Part shown: positions 36,058 through 43,133 of the stretch, in pieces
Position numbering within the stretch: the first letter of the stretch is position 1
Layout: each line of letters opens with the position of its first letter
Origin: Pseudomonas floridensis
GTDB taxonomy: Bacteria > Pseudomonadota > Gammaproteobacteria > Pseudomonadales > Pseudomonadaceae
Assembly: GCF_002087235.1 (NCBI RefSeq)
Contig: NZ_MUIO01000001.1
Coordinates: 1-43,133, forward strand
Direction of reading: 5' to 3'
Length of the DNA stretch: 43,133 nucleotides
Position numbers and translations under genes: made by a program
Notes under the pieces: generated by a model
Told to the model about the DNA's origin: nothing
Seen by the model: the letters and a program-made list of their open reading frames with translations, nothing else
Databases searched by the model: none

Positions 36058-37349
36058 TGATGGTTAATCCACAAGGACAGAAACGCATCGTTGTGACCGG
36101 CTGTGGGCTGGTCGGGCCGCTGGGCTGCGGGGCCGAAGAAGTGTGGCGCAGGTTGCTCGAGGGTCAATCGGGTATTGGTCCGCTTGCCGATGTGCTCAGT
36201 GAGGGCACGGGAGTTTCAGTCGCAGGCCAGGTGCCGACGCTGGCGCAAGATCCGGTCGCGGGTTATGACCCGGACCGGTTCATCGCCCCGAAAGAACGCA
36301 AGAAGATGGACCGTTTCATCGAGTTTGCGCTGGTCGCTGCGCACGAAGCATTGGCGCAGGCGGGCTGGCATCCTGAGACCGAAGAAGCGCAGCAGCGCAC
36401 GGCGACGATCATCGCCTCGGGTGTCGGCGGGTTCGGAGTCATTGCCGATGCAGTGCGCACCACTGACACACGGGGGCCGCGTCGCTTGTCGCCGTTCACC
36501 GCGCCGTCCTTTCTGGCCAACATGGCGGCGGGACACCTCTCGATCCGCTACCGATTCAGAGGTCCGCTCGGCGCACCGGTGACGGCTTGCGCGGCGGGTG
36601 TGCAAGCGATTGGTGATGCGGCTCGTTTGATCCGTAGTGGCGAGGCAGACATCGCAATATGCGGCGGGACGGAGGCTGCGATCGATCGTGTGACCCTGGG
36701 CTGCTTTGCCGCCGCGCGTGCATTGTCCACCGGCTTTGCCGACCGGCCCCAAGAGGCGTCGCGTCCGTTCGATCGGGACCGTGACGGGTTCGTCATGGCC
36801 GAAGGTGCTGGGCTGCTGGTGATCGAATCACTGGAGCATGCGCTGGCCAGGGGCGCGACACCCATCGCCGAACTGGTGGGTTACGGCACCAGCGCCGACG
36901 CCCACCACCTCACGGCCGGACCTGAGGACGGCAACGGCGCTCGTCGGGCCATGGAGCAGGCCTTGCGTCAGGCCAATGTCGAGGCGCGTGACGTGCAACA
37001 CATTAACGCCCACGCCACCTCGACTCAGGTCGGTGACAAGGGTGAACTCGCCGCGATTCAGGCGGTGTTTCGTACCGGCGGCAAGGTCGCGATCAGTTCC
37101 ACAAAGTCGGCTACCGGGCATTTGCTGGGCGCGGCGGGCGGGATCGAAGCAGTGTTCACCGTCCTGGCATTGCGCGACCAGATTGTACCGCCCACGCTGA
37201 ACCTGAACCATCCCGACGAAGCGGCCGAAGGGCTGGACCTGGTGGCCCTGACTGCTCGCAAGATGCCGATCACCCACGCGCTCTCGAACGGGTTCGGCTT
37301 CGGCGGGGTCAACGCCAGCGCGCTGTTCAGGCGTTGGGAAGGGCAGTAA
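36057..37349 (+). CDS. FabF-like beta-ketoacyl-ACP synthase at the end of the RND operon
   Basis: A 430-residue condensing enzyme of the KAS II group, which condenses acyl-ACP with malonyl-ACP. The triad is complete: Cys178 (V-T-A-C-A-A-G-V), His319 (N-A-H-A-T-S-T) and His355 (A-T-G-H-L-L-G-A-A-G), with GFGFGGVNAS at the C-terminus. ATG 36057 overlaps the pump stop by one base, with AGAGGA just upstream; a second ATG follows at once. It is shorter on motifs than PKS ketosynthases and is not the housekeeping fabF, which normally lies next to acpP. Its placement suggests the pump protects against a fatty-acid-synthesis inhibitor or exports a lipid; this is inference. Confidence 0.9.
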   Translation: MMVNPQGQKRIVVTGCGLVGPLGCGAEEVWRRLLEGQSGIGPLADVLSEGTGVSVAGQVPTLAQDPVAGYDPDRFIAPKERKKMDRFIEFALVAAHEALAQAGWHPETEEAQQRTATIIASGVGGFGVIADAVRTTDTRGPRRLSPFTAPSFLANMAAGHLSIRYRFRGPLGAPVTACAAGVQAIGDAARLIRSGEADIAICGGTEAAIDRVTLGCFAAARALSTGFADRPQEASRPFDRDRDGFVMAEGAGLLVIESLEHALARGATPIAELVGYGTSADAHHLTAGPEDGNGARRAMEQALRQANVEARDVQHINAHATSTQVGDKGELAAIQAVFRTGGKVAISSTKSATGHLLGAAGGIEAVFTVLALRDQIVPPTLNLNHPDEAAEGLDLVALTARKMPITHALSNGFGFGGVNASALFRRWEGQ

Positions 37350-37424
37350 TGAGCCGTGCAAAAACCGGCGATCCCAAAAGGGTCGGAGCAACCTGATGGG
37401 GGATTGCGCTGTTGGCCGGATGGG

Positions 37425-38129
37425 TCAGCAGGCCTCGCCGCGTGCGTTGCAGGGTAACGTTCCCGAGGCGCGCCACTCTTTGATCAACTGGCGTCGGTTG
37501 CGGGTGTAACGTTCTTCAAGTACGTGTGCGCTGGCGATGTCTGCAATGCTGATCGTGCGGTACTGGCTGTCTGACTCGCACCACGCCACGACGTACCGGC
37601 TGGCTTCGATGAAGCCGAGCATGATCGGCCAGACAATCTGCGGGTCGAGAGGCGCGTGCTCGATGCATAGCGTGATGCTTAGTTTGTATTGATCGCGCAG
37701 GGCCCGGCGTATTTCGCTCAGGTCGATGGACGTGGGGGCGATAAGCGGCCTGCTGATGTAGAAGCTTTCATCATCCAGAGTCGGGCGCATGTCGGCAGGG
37801 AGCACGGCGTTGATCTTGGCCAGTGCATTTTTGACGGCGAAGGCAAACTTGTCGTCGGTCTGCCGACTGACCCATTGAGCGCCGATGACCAGCGCCTGGA
37901 TTTCTTCTTCGGTGAATGACAGTGGCGGCAGCACGAACCCCGGCTTGAGAAGGTAACCCAGCCCCGGTTCACCGTCGATGTCGGCGCCCATGCCCTGCAA
38001 GGTCGCCACGTCGCGGCGTATGGTGCGCAGTGACACGCCAAGCTCCCGCGCAAGCGCCTCGCCCGACACCGTCATGCGGTGCCGGCGAAACACTTGCATC
38101 AGTTCGAACAATCGATGACTTCTGGCCAT
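37425..38129 (-). CDS. YafY-type HTH/WYL transcriptional regulator
   Basis: A 234-residue regulator. N-terminal HRLFELMQVFRRHRMTVSGE, LARELGVSLRTIRRDVATLQ is a DeoR/HTH_11-type winged helix; the C-terminal region (ITLCIEHAPLDPQIVWPIML, SRYVVAWCESDSQYRTISI) corresponds to a WYL domain in which the W-Y-L triplet itself reads Y-V-V. It starts 2 bases after the oxidoreductase stop, so the two form one unit and the regulator may control that enzyme. Such regulators often respond to redox or small ligands. Confidence 0.88.
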   Translation of the reverse strand: MARSHRLFELMQVFRRHRMTVSGEALARELGVSLRTIRRDVATLQGMGADIDGEPGLGYLLKPGFVLPPLSFTEEEIQALVIGAQWVSRQTDDKFAFAVKNALAKINAVLPADMRPTLDDESFYISRPLIAPTSIDLSEIRRALRDQYKLSITLCIEHAPLDPQIVWPIMLGFIEASRYVVAWCESDSQYRTISIADIASAHVLEERYTRNRRQLIKEWRASGTLPCNARGEAC

Positions 38130-38131
38130 GC

Positions 38132-39064
38132 CTACTCCATCGTGATGACGCCTTTGCCGCCGGTTTTGCGGCCTTGCTCAAGCTCGGTGATCAGTTTGAT
38201 CGCATCGTCCAGCGCAACCACTTCGCCCACGGGTATCCTGAATTTACCCCTGCTGGCGGCGTCGGCCAGCTTATCCAGAATCTCGACGCGGGGCGAACCG
38301 ATGACGGGTTTGAGCCTGCGATCGAAGAGCGCCCGGATGAATTTGCCGGGACCGGGGTTCAGGTCCAGAAACACACCGCGCGGTCGCAACATCGCCACGC
38401 CTGTCGATACGCTCAGCGTGGCGGCGGTGTCGAGCACCACATCGAAGCGGGTGGTGATCGCCGAGGCGGGTGTTGTCCGGTAGTCGTAGACAGTCTGTAC
38501 ACCCAAAGCCCTGGCTCTGGCAATGTCTTTGGCGCTGCAACTGCCCGAGACGGTCGCACCGAACGACCGCGCAATCTGCACCCCGGCTTCGCCAACCGCT
38601 CCCGAGCAGCCATTGATGAACACATGCTGACCTGCTTGCAGCTTCGCTTTGTCGATCAGGCCGTTCCAGGCGGTGATCCCCGGCGTGCCGATACAGGCGG
38701 CGTCCTCGAATGAGAGTGAGTCGGGCTTTTTCGCCAGAAAGCTTTCCTTGGTCACCACTGCCTGGGCGAATGCGCCGCTTTCCTTGAATCGTGCCAGACC
38801 GAACACCGCATCACCGACCTTGAGCCGGGTGACCTGCGGGCCCACCGCGATGACCGTGCCCGAAAAGTCCATGCCCATTGCGCGGGGAAAAGCTTTGCCG
38901 GTGACAATCTTCATCAGCCCGAGGCGCAGTTTCCAGTCGATCGGATTGATGGCGGCGAACCGGACGTGCACTGCCACTTCACCTTCTCCAGGTGCGGACA
39001 GCTCGAAGTCTGCGACCCGCATCAACTCCGGGCCCCCGTATTTGCTGTACTGAATGCGTTTCAT
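38132..39064 (-). CDS. Zinc-independent MDR oxidoreductase (quinone reductase-like)
   Basis: A 310-residue medium-chain dehydrogenase/reductase. KRIQYSKYGGPELMRV is the usual N-terminus, with GMDFSGTVIAVGPQV, the NADPH-binding FINGCSGAVGEAGVQIARSF, and no structural-zinc cysteine cluster, which points to the NADPH:quinone oxidoreductase-like group. Start set at ATG 39064; an ATG 24 bases upstream gives an atypical extension. First gene of a two-gene unit with the WYL regulator. Substrate unknown; detoxification of enones or quinones is typical for relatives. Confidence 0.88.
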   Translation of the reverse strand: MKRIQYSKYGGPELMRVADFELSAPGEGEVAVHVRFAAINPIDWKLRLGLMKIVTGKAFPRAMGMDFSGTVIAVGPQVTRLKVGDAVFGLARFKESGAFAQAVVTKESFLAKKPDSLSFEDAACIGTPGITAWNGLIDKAKLQAGQHVFINGCSGAVGEAGVQIARSFGATVSGSCSAKDIARARALGVQTVYDYRTTPASAITTRFDVVLDTAATLSVSTGVAMLRPRGVFLDLNPGPGKFIRALFDRRLKPVIGSPRVEILDKLADAASRGKFRIPVGEVVALDDAIKLITELEQGRKTGGKGVITME

Positions 39065-39107
39065 GAGGTGTCTTCCACGATGGGTCACGATGGGTACGCA
39101 GATGACG

Positions 39108-39281
39108 TTACACAGCCACAGGGACAGTTTTTGTCACCATGGTTCTGTTCTCGCGCTGTATCGCGCAGGCCTGGTAGTTGTAGGGGGCCCATTCTTCGGT
39201 AACGACCTGATAGTGCGCGGCCTTGGCGTGAGCGCAGAGCAACAGACACAACGAGACTGCAGCGAATGTCGAATATTTCAC
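39108..39281 (-). pseudogene. Truncated ABC amino-acid-type solute-binding protein (N-terminus only)
   Basis: GTG 39281 opens a 57-codon frame with a good signal peptide (MKYSTFAAVSLCLLLCAHAK-AA) followed by HYQVVTEEWAPYNYQ, the start of family-3 periplasmic solute-binding proteins. After that the family similarity stops and a stop codon follows at 39108. A full protein has about 250 residues, so this is a 5' remnant of a deleted gene. It might still give a short secreted peptide, but no ribosome site is obvious. Confidence 0.7.
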
Positions 39282-39434
39282 GTTGTCGGCCTGGTAACTG
39301 TTCGGTCATCCAGAACGGATTTGCTTGAACAGACAAGCCAAGCATAGACGCGGATCGGTCACCCGGCCCACGCGCTCGTGAAACGGCAGTGACGGCTTTA
39401 TGCGTCACTGCGTACGGCGATCCAGCTGCAAGGC

Positions 39435-40061
39435 CTATTTGGCGAACGAGTACTCGCCGCCCTGTTCCAGCGCCTTGCGATACGCCGGACGTGCCTGGAA
39501 TTTCTCGATCCAGGCTGCCAGATTCGGATACGGCTGCAGCTTGCCACGCGCCTTGGCGATTTCGCCGATGAAGCTCATCTGGATGTCCGCGCCGGTCAGT
39601 TCCTCGCCCACCAGATACGGCGTCAGTCCGAGCGCCTCGTTCAGGTAGCCCAGGTAATTGGCCACTTCCGATTCGATGCGCGGATGCAACGGCGCACCTG
39701 CATCGCCCAGGCGGCCAACGTACAGGTCGAGCATCAGCGGCAGCATGGCCGAGCCTTCGGCGAAGTGCAGCCACTGCACGTATTCGTCATAGGTGGCACT
39801 GGCAGGGTCAGGTTGCAGGCGGCCTTCGCCATGGCGGCGGATCAGGTAATCGATGATGGCGCCGGATTCGATCACCACGTGAGGGCCGTCCTGTATCACC
39901 GGCGATTTACCCAGTGGGTGAACAGCCTTGAGCTCGGGCGGCGCAAGGTTGGTCTTCGCATCGCGCTCGTAGCGCTTGATCTCGTAGGGCAGTCCGAGTT
40001 CTTCCAGCAGCCAGAGAATGCGCTGCGAACGTGAGTTGTTGAGGTGATGAACAGTGATCAT
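39435..40061 (-). CDS. Glutathione S-transferase family protein
   Basis: A 208-residue GST. The thioredoxin-like N-terminal domain has MITVHHLNNSRSQRILWLLE, with the Ser-Arg-Ser near the catalytic position of this branch, HPLGKSPVIQDG (cis-Pro) and IESGAIIDYLIRRHG. The C-terminal domain is all-helical with LTGADIQMSFIGE, the conserved Asp N-cap region. It conjugates or reduces electrophiles with glutathione. Single gene; substrate unknown. Confidence 0.92.
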   Translation of the reverse strand: MITVHHLNNSRSQRILWLLEELGLPYEIKRYERDAKTNLAPPELKAVHPLGKSPVIQDGPHVVIESGAIIDYLIRRHGEGRLQPDPASATYDEYVQWLHFAEGSAMLPLMLDLYVGRLGDAGAPLHPRIESEVANYLGYLNEALGLTPYLVGEELTGADIQMSFIGEIAKARGKLQPYPNLAAWIEKFQARPAYRKALEQGGEYSFAK

Positions 40062-40466
40062 GAAGACTCCGCCGTGGACGAGTGGATGGTCATCAACGGA
40101 CTGCGCGGTGTCCGGGGAGTGCCATCAATCATTCGCTCATTCGACGAGCGTGCCCGCCAGGCCGGGGTCAGTGTGCTGAGCGGGTGCAGTTCGATGCCGA
40201 TCCTTTCAGCGGCCATCAGGAACGCGCAGGTGCATCAGGTGCCGGGCTGGATGGAACTGACCCTGCACCGCTGTGCGACCACTACCGGTCATCCGAAAAA
40301 GTTCTTCCTGCTAATTTAAATAAATCTTAATCTGCGATCAGGGCCCGTAAACACTGGGCTGTGGGAAATATCTATCGATTGATCAGTTATTCCAATCAAG
40401 TTCTCTATCAAGTTAGCCAGCGCTGCGCCGATTCACGGACATTCCGGAAAATCGAAGGCACACGCT
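40062..40466. other. Intergenic region before the chemoreceptor gene
   Basis: About 400 bases between the divergent GST and chemoreceptor genes. A 91-codon + strand frame covers 40044-40319, but it overlaps the GST start, has no ribosome site and matches no family I know, so I do not call it a gene. The AT-rich part at about 40310-40420 probably holds the chemoreceptor promoter. Confidence 0.4.
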
Positions 40467-42395
40467 ATGAGCGCGAAATGGTTGGACAACTTGAAAGTCA
40501 GCAAAAAACTGGGACTGGGCTTTGCCGCTATTTTGCTGGGGGTATTGACGGTCACGGCGATTGGCTATTCGAGCACCAATCTGCTGATCGAGCGCCTGAG
40601 CAAGAGTGGCAAGGTCGCCGAAATCAAGGATGACGTACTCAGTGCGCGGATTGCCGCACAAGCCTACGCCTCCGCGCCAAGCGCTGCCGGGGTTCAAGCC
40701 TATGCCAGTGCGCTGGACACTTTGAGCGGCAGCGTCGAACGCGGCCTGGGTGTGTTCGTCGTGTCAAGCAACCTGGCCAGGCTCAAGGACATCAAAGAGC
40801 AGGTTGGGGGTCTGAAGCAGACGTTCGACCAATTGGTCGGCATCAACCAGAAAGTCGATGACGCCCTCAAACCGATTATCAAGGTCTCGGACGACGTCAG
40901 TGCGACCTTCGAAAATCTGCTGCAGAAAACCATCGACGACACCTTGCGTGAGCCAAGTGAAACAGGCATCCGGCAAGTCAAGATTGCCGGTGATCTGCGC
41001 AATGGCATGACCAATTTCCGCCTGGTTTTCCGCCGTTATCTGAGCATTCCGTCCGCCGACAACCGCCAGGCGACCTTCAATGCCGCCGACGCGCTGATCG
41101 CTCAGGTGGCTGCCGCACGCAGCCAGTTGCCGGTCGAGGCCAACGGTGCGGTGGATACTGCACTGAACGCGCTCAAGCAATACAAAGTGCTGATGGCCTC
41201 CATTTCGGAAATGCTGCAGCAGACCGAACAGGTGCGCACTTCGCTGCAACAGCAATCGATCGCCACCGCGGCGCGTGCCGATGAGTTGGCGCAGGCGCAG
41301 GTGGTCAGTGCCAGGCGCGAGCAGAACACCGCCGTGGTTCAGTTGCTGAGCGTTGCGCTGGTCGTGCTGCTGATCGGGGTGCTCGCCGCCGTGATCATCA
41401 CCCGACAGATCACCGTGCCATTGAACGATACGGTCATTGCCGCACGCCGCATTGCCGAGGGCGACCTGACCCACGACACGGGCACCCCGCGTCAGGATGA
41501 ACTGGGCCTGCTGCAAAACACCATGCAGCACATGACCGTTGCGCTGCGCGGCCTGATCGGCGGTATCGGTAACGGCATCACCCAGATCGCCACCGCCGCC
41601 GAAGAACTGTCGGCCGGAAGCGAGCAGACCAGCGCCGGAGTGGCGCAGCAGAAGCACGAAGTCGATCAGGTGGCCACCGCCATGAACCAGATGGCGTCGA
41701 CCGTGCAGGAAGTTGCGCGCAACACTGAAGATGCGTCCAGAGCCGCCAAACAGGCCAGCGAACGTGCCGCTCATGGCAGCAGCGTGGTGCAGCATGCGAC
41801 CCGGGAAATCGGTCAGTTGGCCGGTGAAGTCAAGCAACTGGGTGAGGCCATGCAGCGCCTGACCGAGGACAGCAACAAGATCGGCAGTGTGATCGATGTG
41901 ATCAAGGCGGTTGCCGAGCAGACCAATCTGCTGGCGCTCAATGCCGCCATCGAGGCAGCGCGTGCCGGTGAGCAGGGCCGGGGTTTCGCCGTGGTGGCCG
42001 ATGAAGTGCGTTCACTGGCGCAGCGCACCCAGAACTCCACCACTGAAATCGAAGCCTTGATCCAGGCCTTGCAGCAGGGCACGGGCGCGGCATCCGGTTT
42101 GATGGACGCCAGCCTGCAACGCACCGAGGGCACCGTGGTGCTGGCGCGCCAGGCCGAGCAGGCGCTGGTGGAGATCAACCAGTCTATCGGCACCATCGAA
42201 CAGATGAGTCAGCAGATTTCCGCTTCGGCCGAAGAGCAGAGCGCAGTGACCGACGAAATCAACCGCAGTGTGCTCAGCGTGCGGGACATCGCCGATCAGT
42301 CCGCTGCGGCGACCGAGCAGAGTGCGGCATCGACCGTGGAGCTGGCTCGCCTGGGCAGCGACCTGCAGAACATGGTCGCGCGTTTCCGTATCTGA
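40467..42395 (+). CDS. Methyl-accepting chemotaxis protein (probable HBM-type)
   Basis: A 642-residue chemoreceptor. Transmembrane segments lie at about residues 14-36 and 290-312. The periplasmic part of about 250 residues is all-helical, the size and style of the helical bimodular (HBM) domain known from Pseudomonas receptors for organic acids and polyamines. HAMP is at about 313-365, then a signalling hairpin whose tip [20 protein letters not shown] and [18 protein letters not shown] (about 484-521) contacts CheA/CheW. There is no C-terminal CheR-binding pentapeptide (it ends NMVARFRI). GAAGG lies 8 bases before the ATG. Ligand unknown. Confidence 0.93.
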   Translation: MSAKWLDNLKVSKKLGLGFAAILLGVLTVTAIGYSSTNLLIERLSKSGKVAEIKDDVLSARIAAQAYASAPSAAGVQAYASALDTLSGSVERGLGVFVVSSNLARLKDIKEQVGGLKQTFDQLVGINQKVDDALKPIIKVSDDVSATFENLLQKTIDDTLREPSETGIRQVKIAGDLRNGMTNFRLVFRRYLSIPSADNRQATFNAADALIAQVAAARSQLPVEANGAVDTALNALKQYKVLMASISEMLQQTEQVRTSLQQQSIATAARADELAQAQVVSARREQNTAVVQLLSVALVVLLIGVLAAVIITRQITVPLNDTVIAARRIAEGDLTHDTGTPRQDELGLLQNTMQHMTVALRGLIGGIGNGITQIATAAEELSAGSEQTSAGVAQQKHEVDQVATAMNQMASTVQEVARNTEDASRAAKQASERAAHGSSVVQHATREIGQLAGEVKQLGEAMQRLTEDSNKIGSVIDVIKAVAEQTNLLALNAAIEAARAGEQGRGFAVVADEVRSLAQRTQNSTTEIEALIQALQQGTGAASGLMDASLQRTEGTVVLARQAEQALVEINQSIGTIEQMSQQISASAEEQSAVTDEINRSVLSVRDIADQSAAATEQSAASTVELARLGSDLQNMVARFRI

Positions 42396-42438
42396 AACCT
42401 CGGGAGGGCGTGCGGCAACATCGCAAGCTCTCCTGCCT

Positions 42439-43125
42439 TCAGCTCGCCGGGTCTGTCGCGCGAGTTTCAGCCTCCCGTGCCTCCGCCCGCACCACCACCC
42501 AGATCCCCAGTCCCGACACCAGCATGCCGCACGCCATTTGCCATGACAGCGGCTCGTTGAACATCAGCCAGGCCAAAAGCAGGGTGACCGGCGGGCTCAG
42601 GTAGAGAACGCTGGCCACGCGTGTGGCCGTGGCGCGGCGCAGGCACAGCCAGTACAGCCCGTAGCCACCCAACGTCGACAGTCCGGCAGTCCACAGCACG
42701 CTCAGCGCGAATCCGCGTGTCGGGAGCGGCGAAAGGCCGCCTTGCATGCCCTCGACAACAGCAAAGACAATGCCCGACACGCAACATTGCAGCCACAAAT
42801 TGGGAAGCAGCCCCAGGGTTTGCGAGCCGCGTCGCTGTTTGCGCCAGAGTGTGGCAACAGCCAGTGACAGCATGCCGAGCAGCGGCAGACCATACGCCCA
42901 TAAGGGCGCCTTGCCCCAGGCCAGTGCGCCCTGCATCGCAATCATTACCCCAAACAGGCCGATGATCAGCCCCGCCCAGAGCTTCCAGCTCAGACGCTGG
43001 CCCAGAAACAGCGTCGCCAGCAGCGCCATGCCGATCGGCAGCAGGTCAGCGAACAGTGCGGCCAGTCCGGCCGGAACGCCCAATGCGATGCCCTGCGTAA
43101 TGCCCGCCAGATAGCCTAATGCTGT
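42439..43125 (-). pseudogene. EamA/DMT transporter, 5' end lost at the right edge
   Basis: The reading frame encodes the last 8 or so helices of an EamA transporter (GVPAGLAALFADLLPIGMAL, LGQRLSWKLWAGLIIGLFGV, then a second repeat ending GMLVSGLGIWVVVRAE). Upstream the frame continues for about 14 codons (LGYLAGITQGIAL) and meets an in-frame stop at 43126-43128, so roughly 70 N-terminal residues are missing. The last bases, CTGTTCACTTAA, look foreign to the gene and would form half of a palindrome. The gene is probably cut by an inserted element continuing beyond the window. Convergent with the chemoreceptor gene. Confidence 0.7.
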
Positions 43126-43133
43126 TCACTTAA

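Noticed and set aside
36057..37349. Ketosynthase as part of a second polyketide cluster
   Set aside because: It is a single FabF-like enzyme without ACP, KR or AT neighbours and is coupled to an efflux operon.
37350..37424. Possible terminator between the ketosynthase and WYL regulator genes (GATCCCAAAAGGGTC)
   Set aside because: Only three GC pairs form before a mismatch; too weak to call.
40044..40319. 91-codon frame before the chemoreceptor
   Set aside because: Overlaps the GST start, lacks a ribosome site and has no recognisable family.
40310..40345. Possible FliA (sigma-28) promoter for the chemoreceptor (TAAA ... GCGATCA)
   Set aside because: The spacing between the halves is too short compared with the consensus, and the second half matches poorly.

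Overview
The window looks like chromosome (or a large contig) of a plant-pathogenic Pseudomonas of the P. syringae complex. The strongest evidence is a type III effector gene of the HopAB (AvrPtoB) family preceded by a recognisable hrp box. High GC, Pseudomonas-style REP-like repeats, RND efflux genes and a helical-bimodular-type chemoreceptor agree with this. Both window edges cut genes: the left edge lies inside a thioesterase, and the right edge lies at the broken 5' end of an EamA transporter.

Left block (1-10.8 kb): the 3' part of a thioesterase gene, then a 3051-residue hybrid NRPS-PKS (A-PCP-C-A-PCP-KS-KR-ACP-TE), an MbtH-like protein and a TauD-type Fe(II)/2-oxoglutarate dioxygenase, closely spaced on the + strand. 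By eye the second A domain has a proline specificity code and the first an aliphatic (Ile/Val-like) one. The PKS module has lost its AT domain although both flanking linkers remain. Predicted product: aliphatic residue-Pro-beta-hydroxy C2 extension, probably hydroxylated. This logic resembles the detoxin/rimosamide family of actinomycetes and is the most interesting part of the window.

Middle-left block (10.8-17.3 kb): a GNAT acetyltransferase and an HSL-type esterase precede a small pathogenicity island. The island holds a 588-residue HopAB effector with intact E3-ligase residues, bracketed by decayed IS3-family transposase pieces and an internally deleted IS5-family element with both terminal repeats. 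Two overlapping lipoprotein genes of unknown function follow.

Middle block (17.6-24.7 kb): a 5-oxoproline (pyroglutamate) utilisation locus. A divergent GntR/FCD regulator faces an operon encoding an atypical NRAMP-fold transporter, PxpA, a DUF1445 protein, a PxpB-PxpC fusion and a biotin carboxylase carrying its own biotinyl domain.

Right block (25-43.1 kb): TrmK, a DMT transporter with a divergent LysR regulator, a SAM methyltransferase and TspO. Then comes an RND efflux system (divergent outer-membrane factor, TetR repressor, MFP, pump) whose last gene is a FabF-like ketoacyl synthase. Two matching 24-bp operators flank tetR. After these lie a quinone-oxidoreductase/WYL-regulator pair, a truncated solute-binding-protein gene, a GST, a chemoreceptor and the broken EamA transporter. 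No rRNA, tRNA or CRISPR array was seen.
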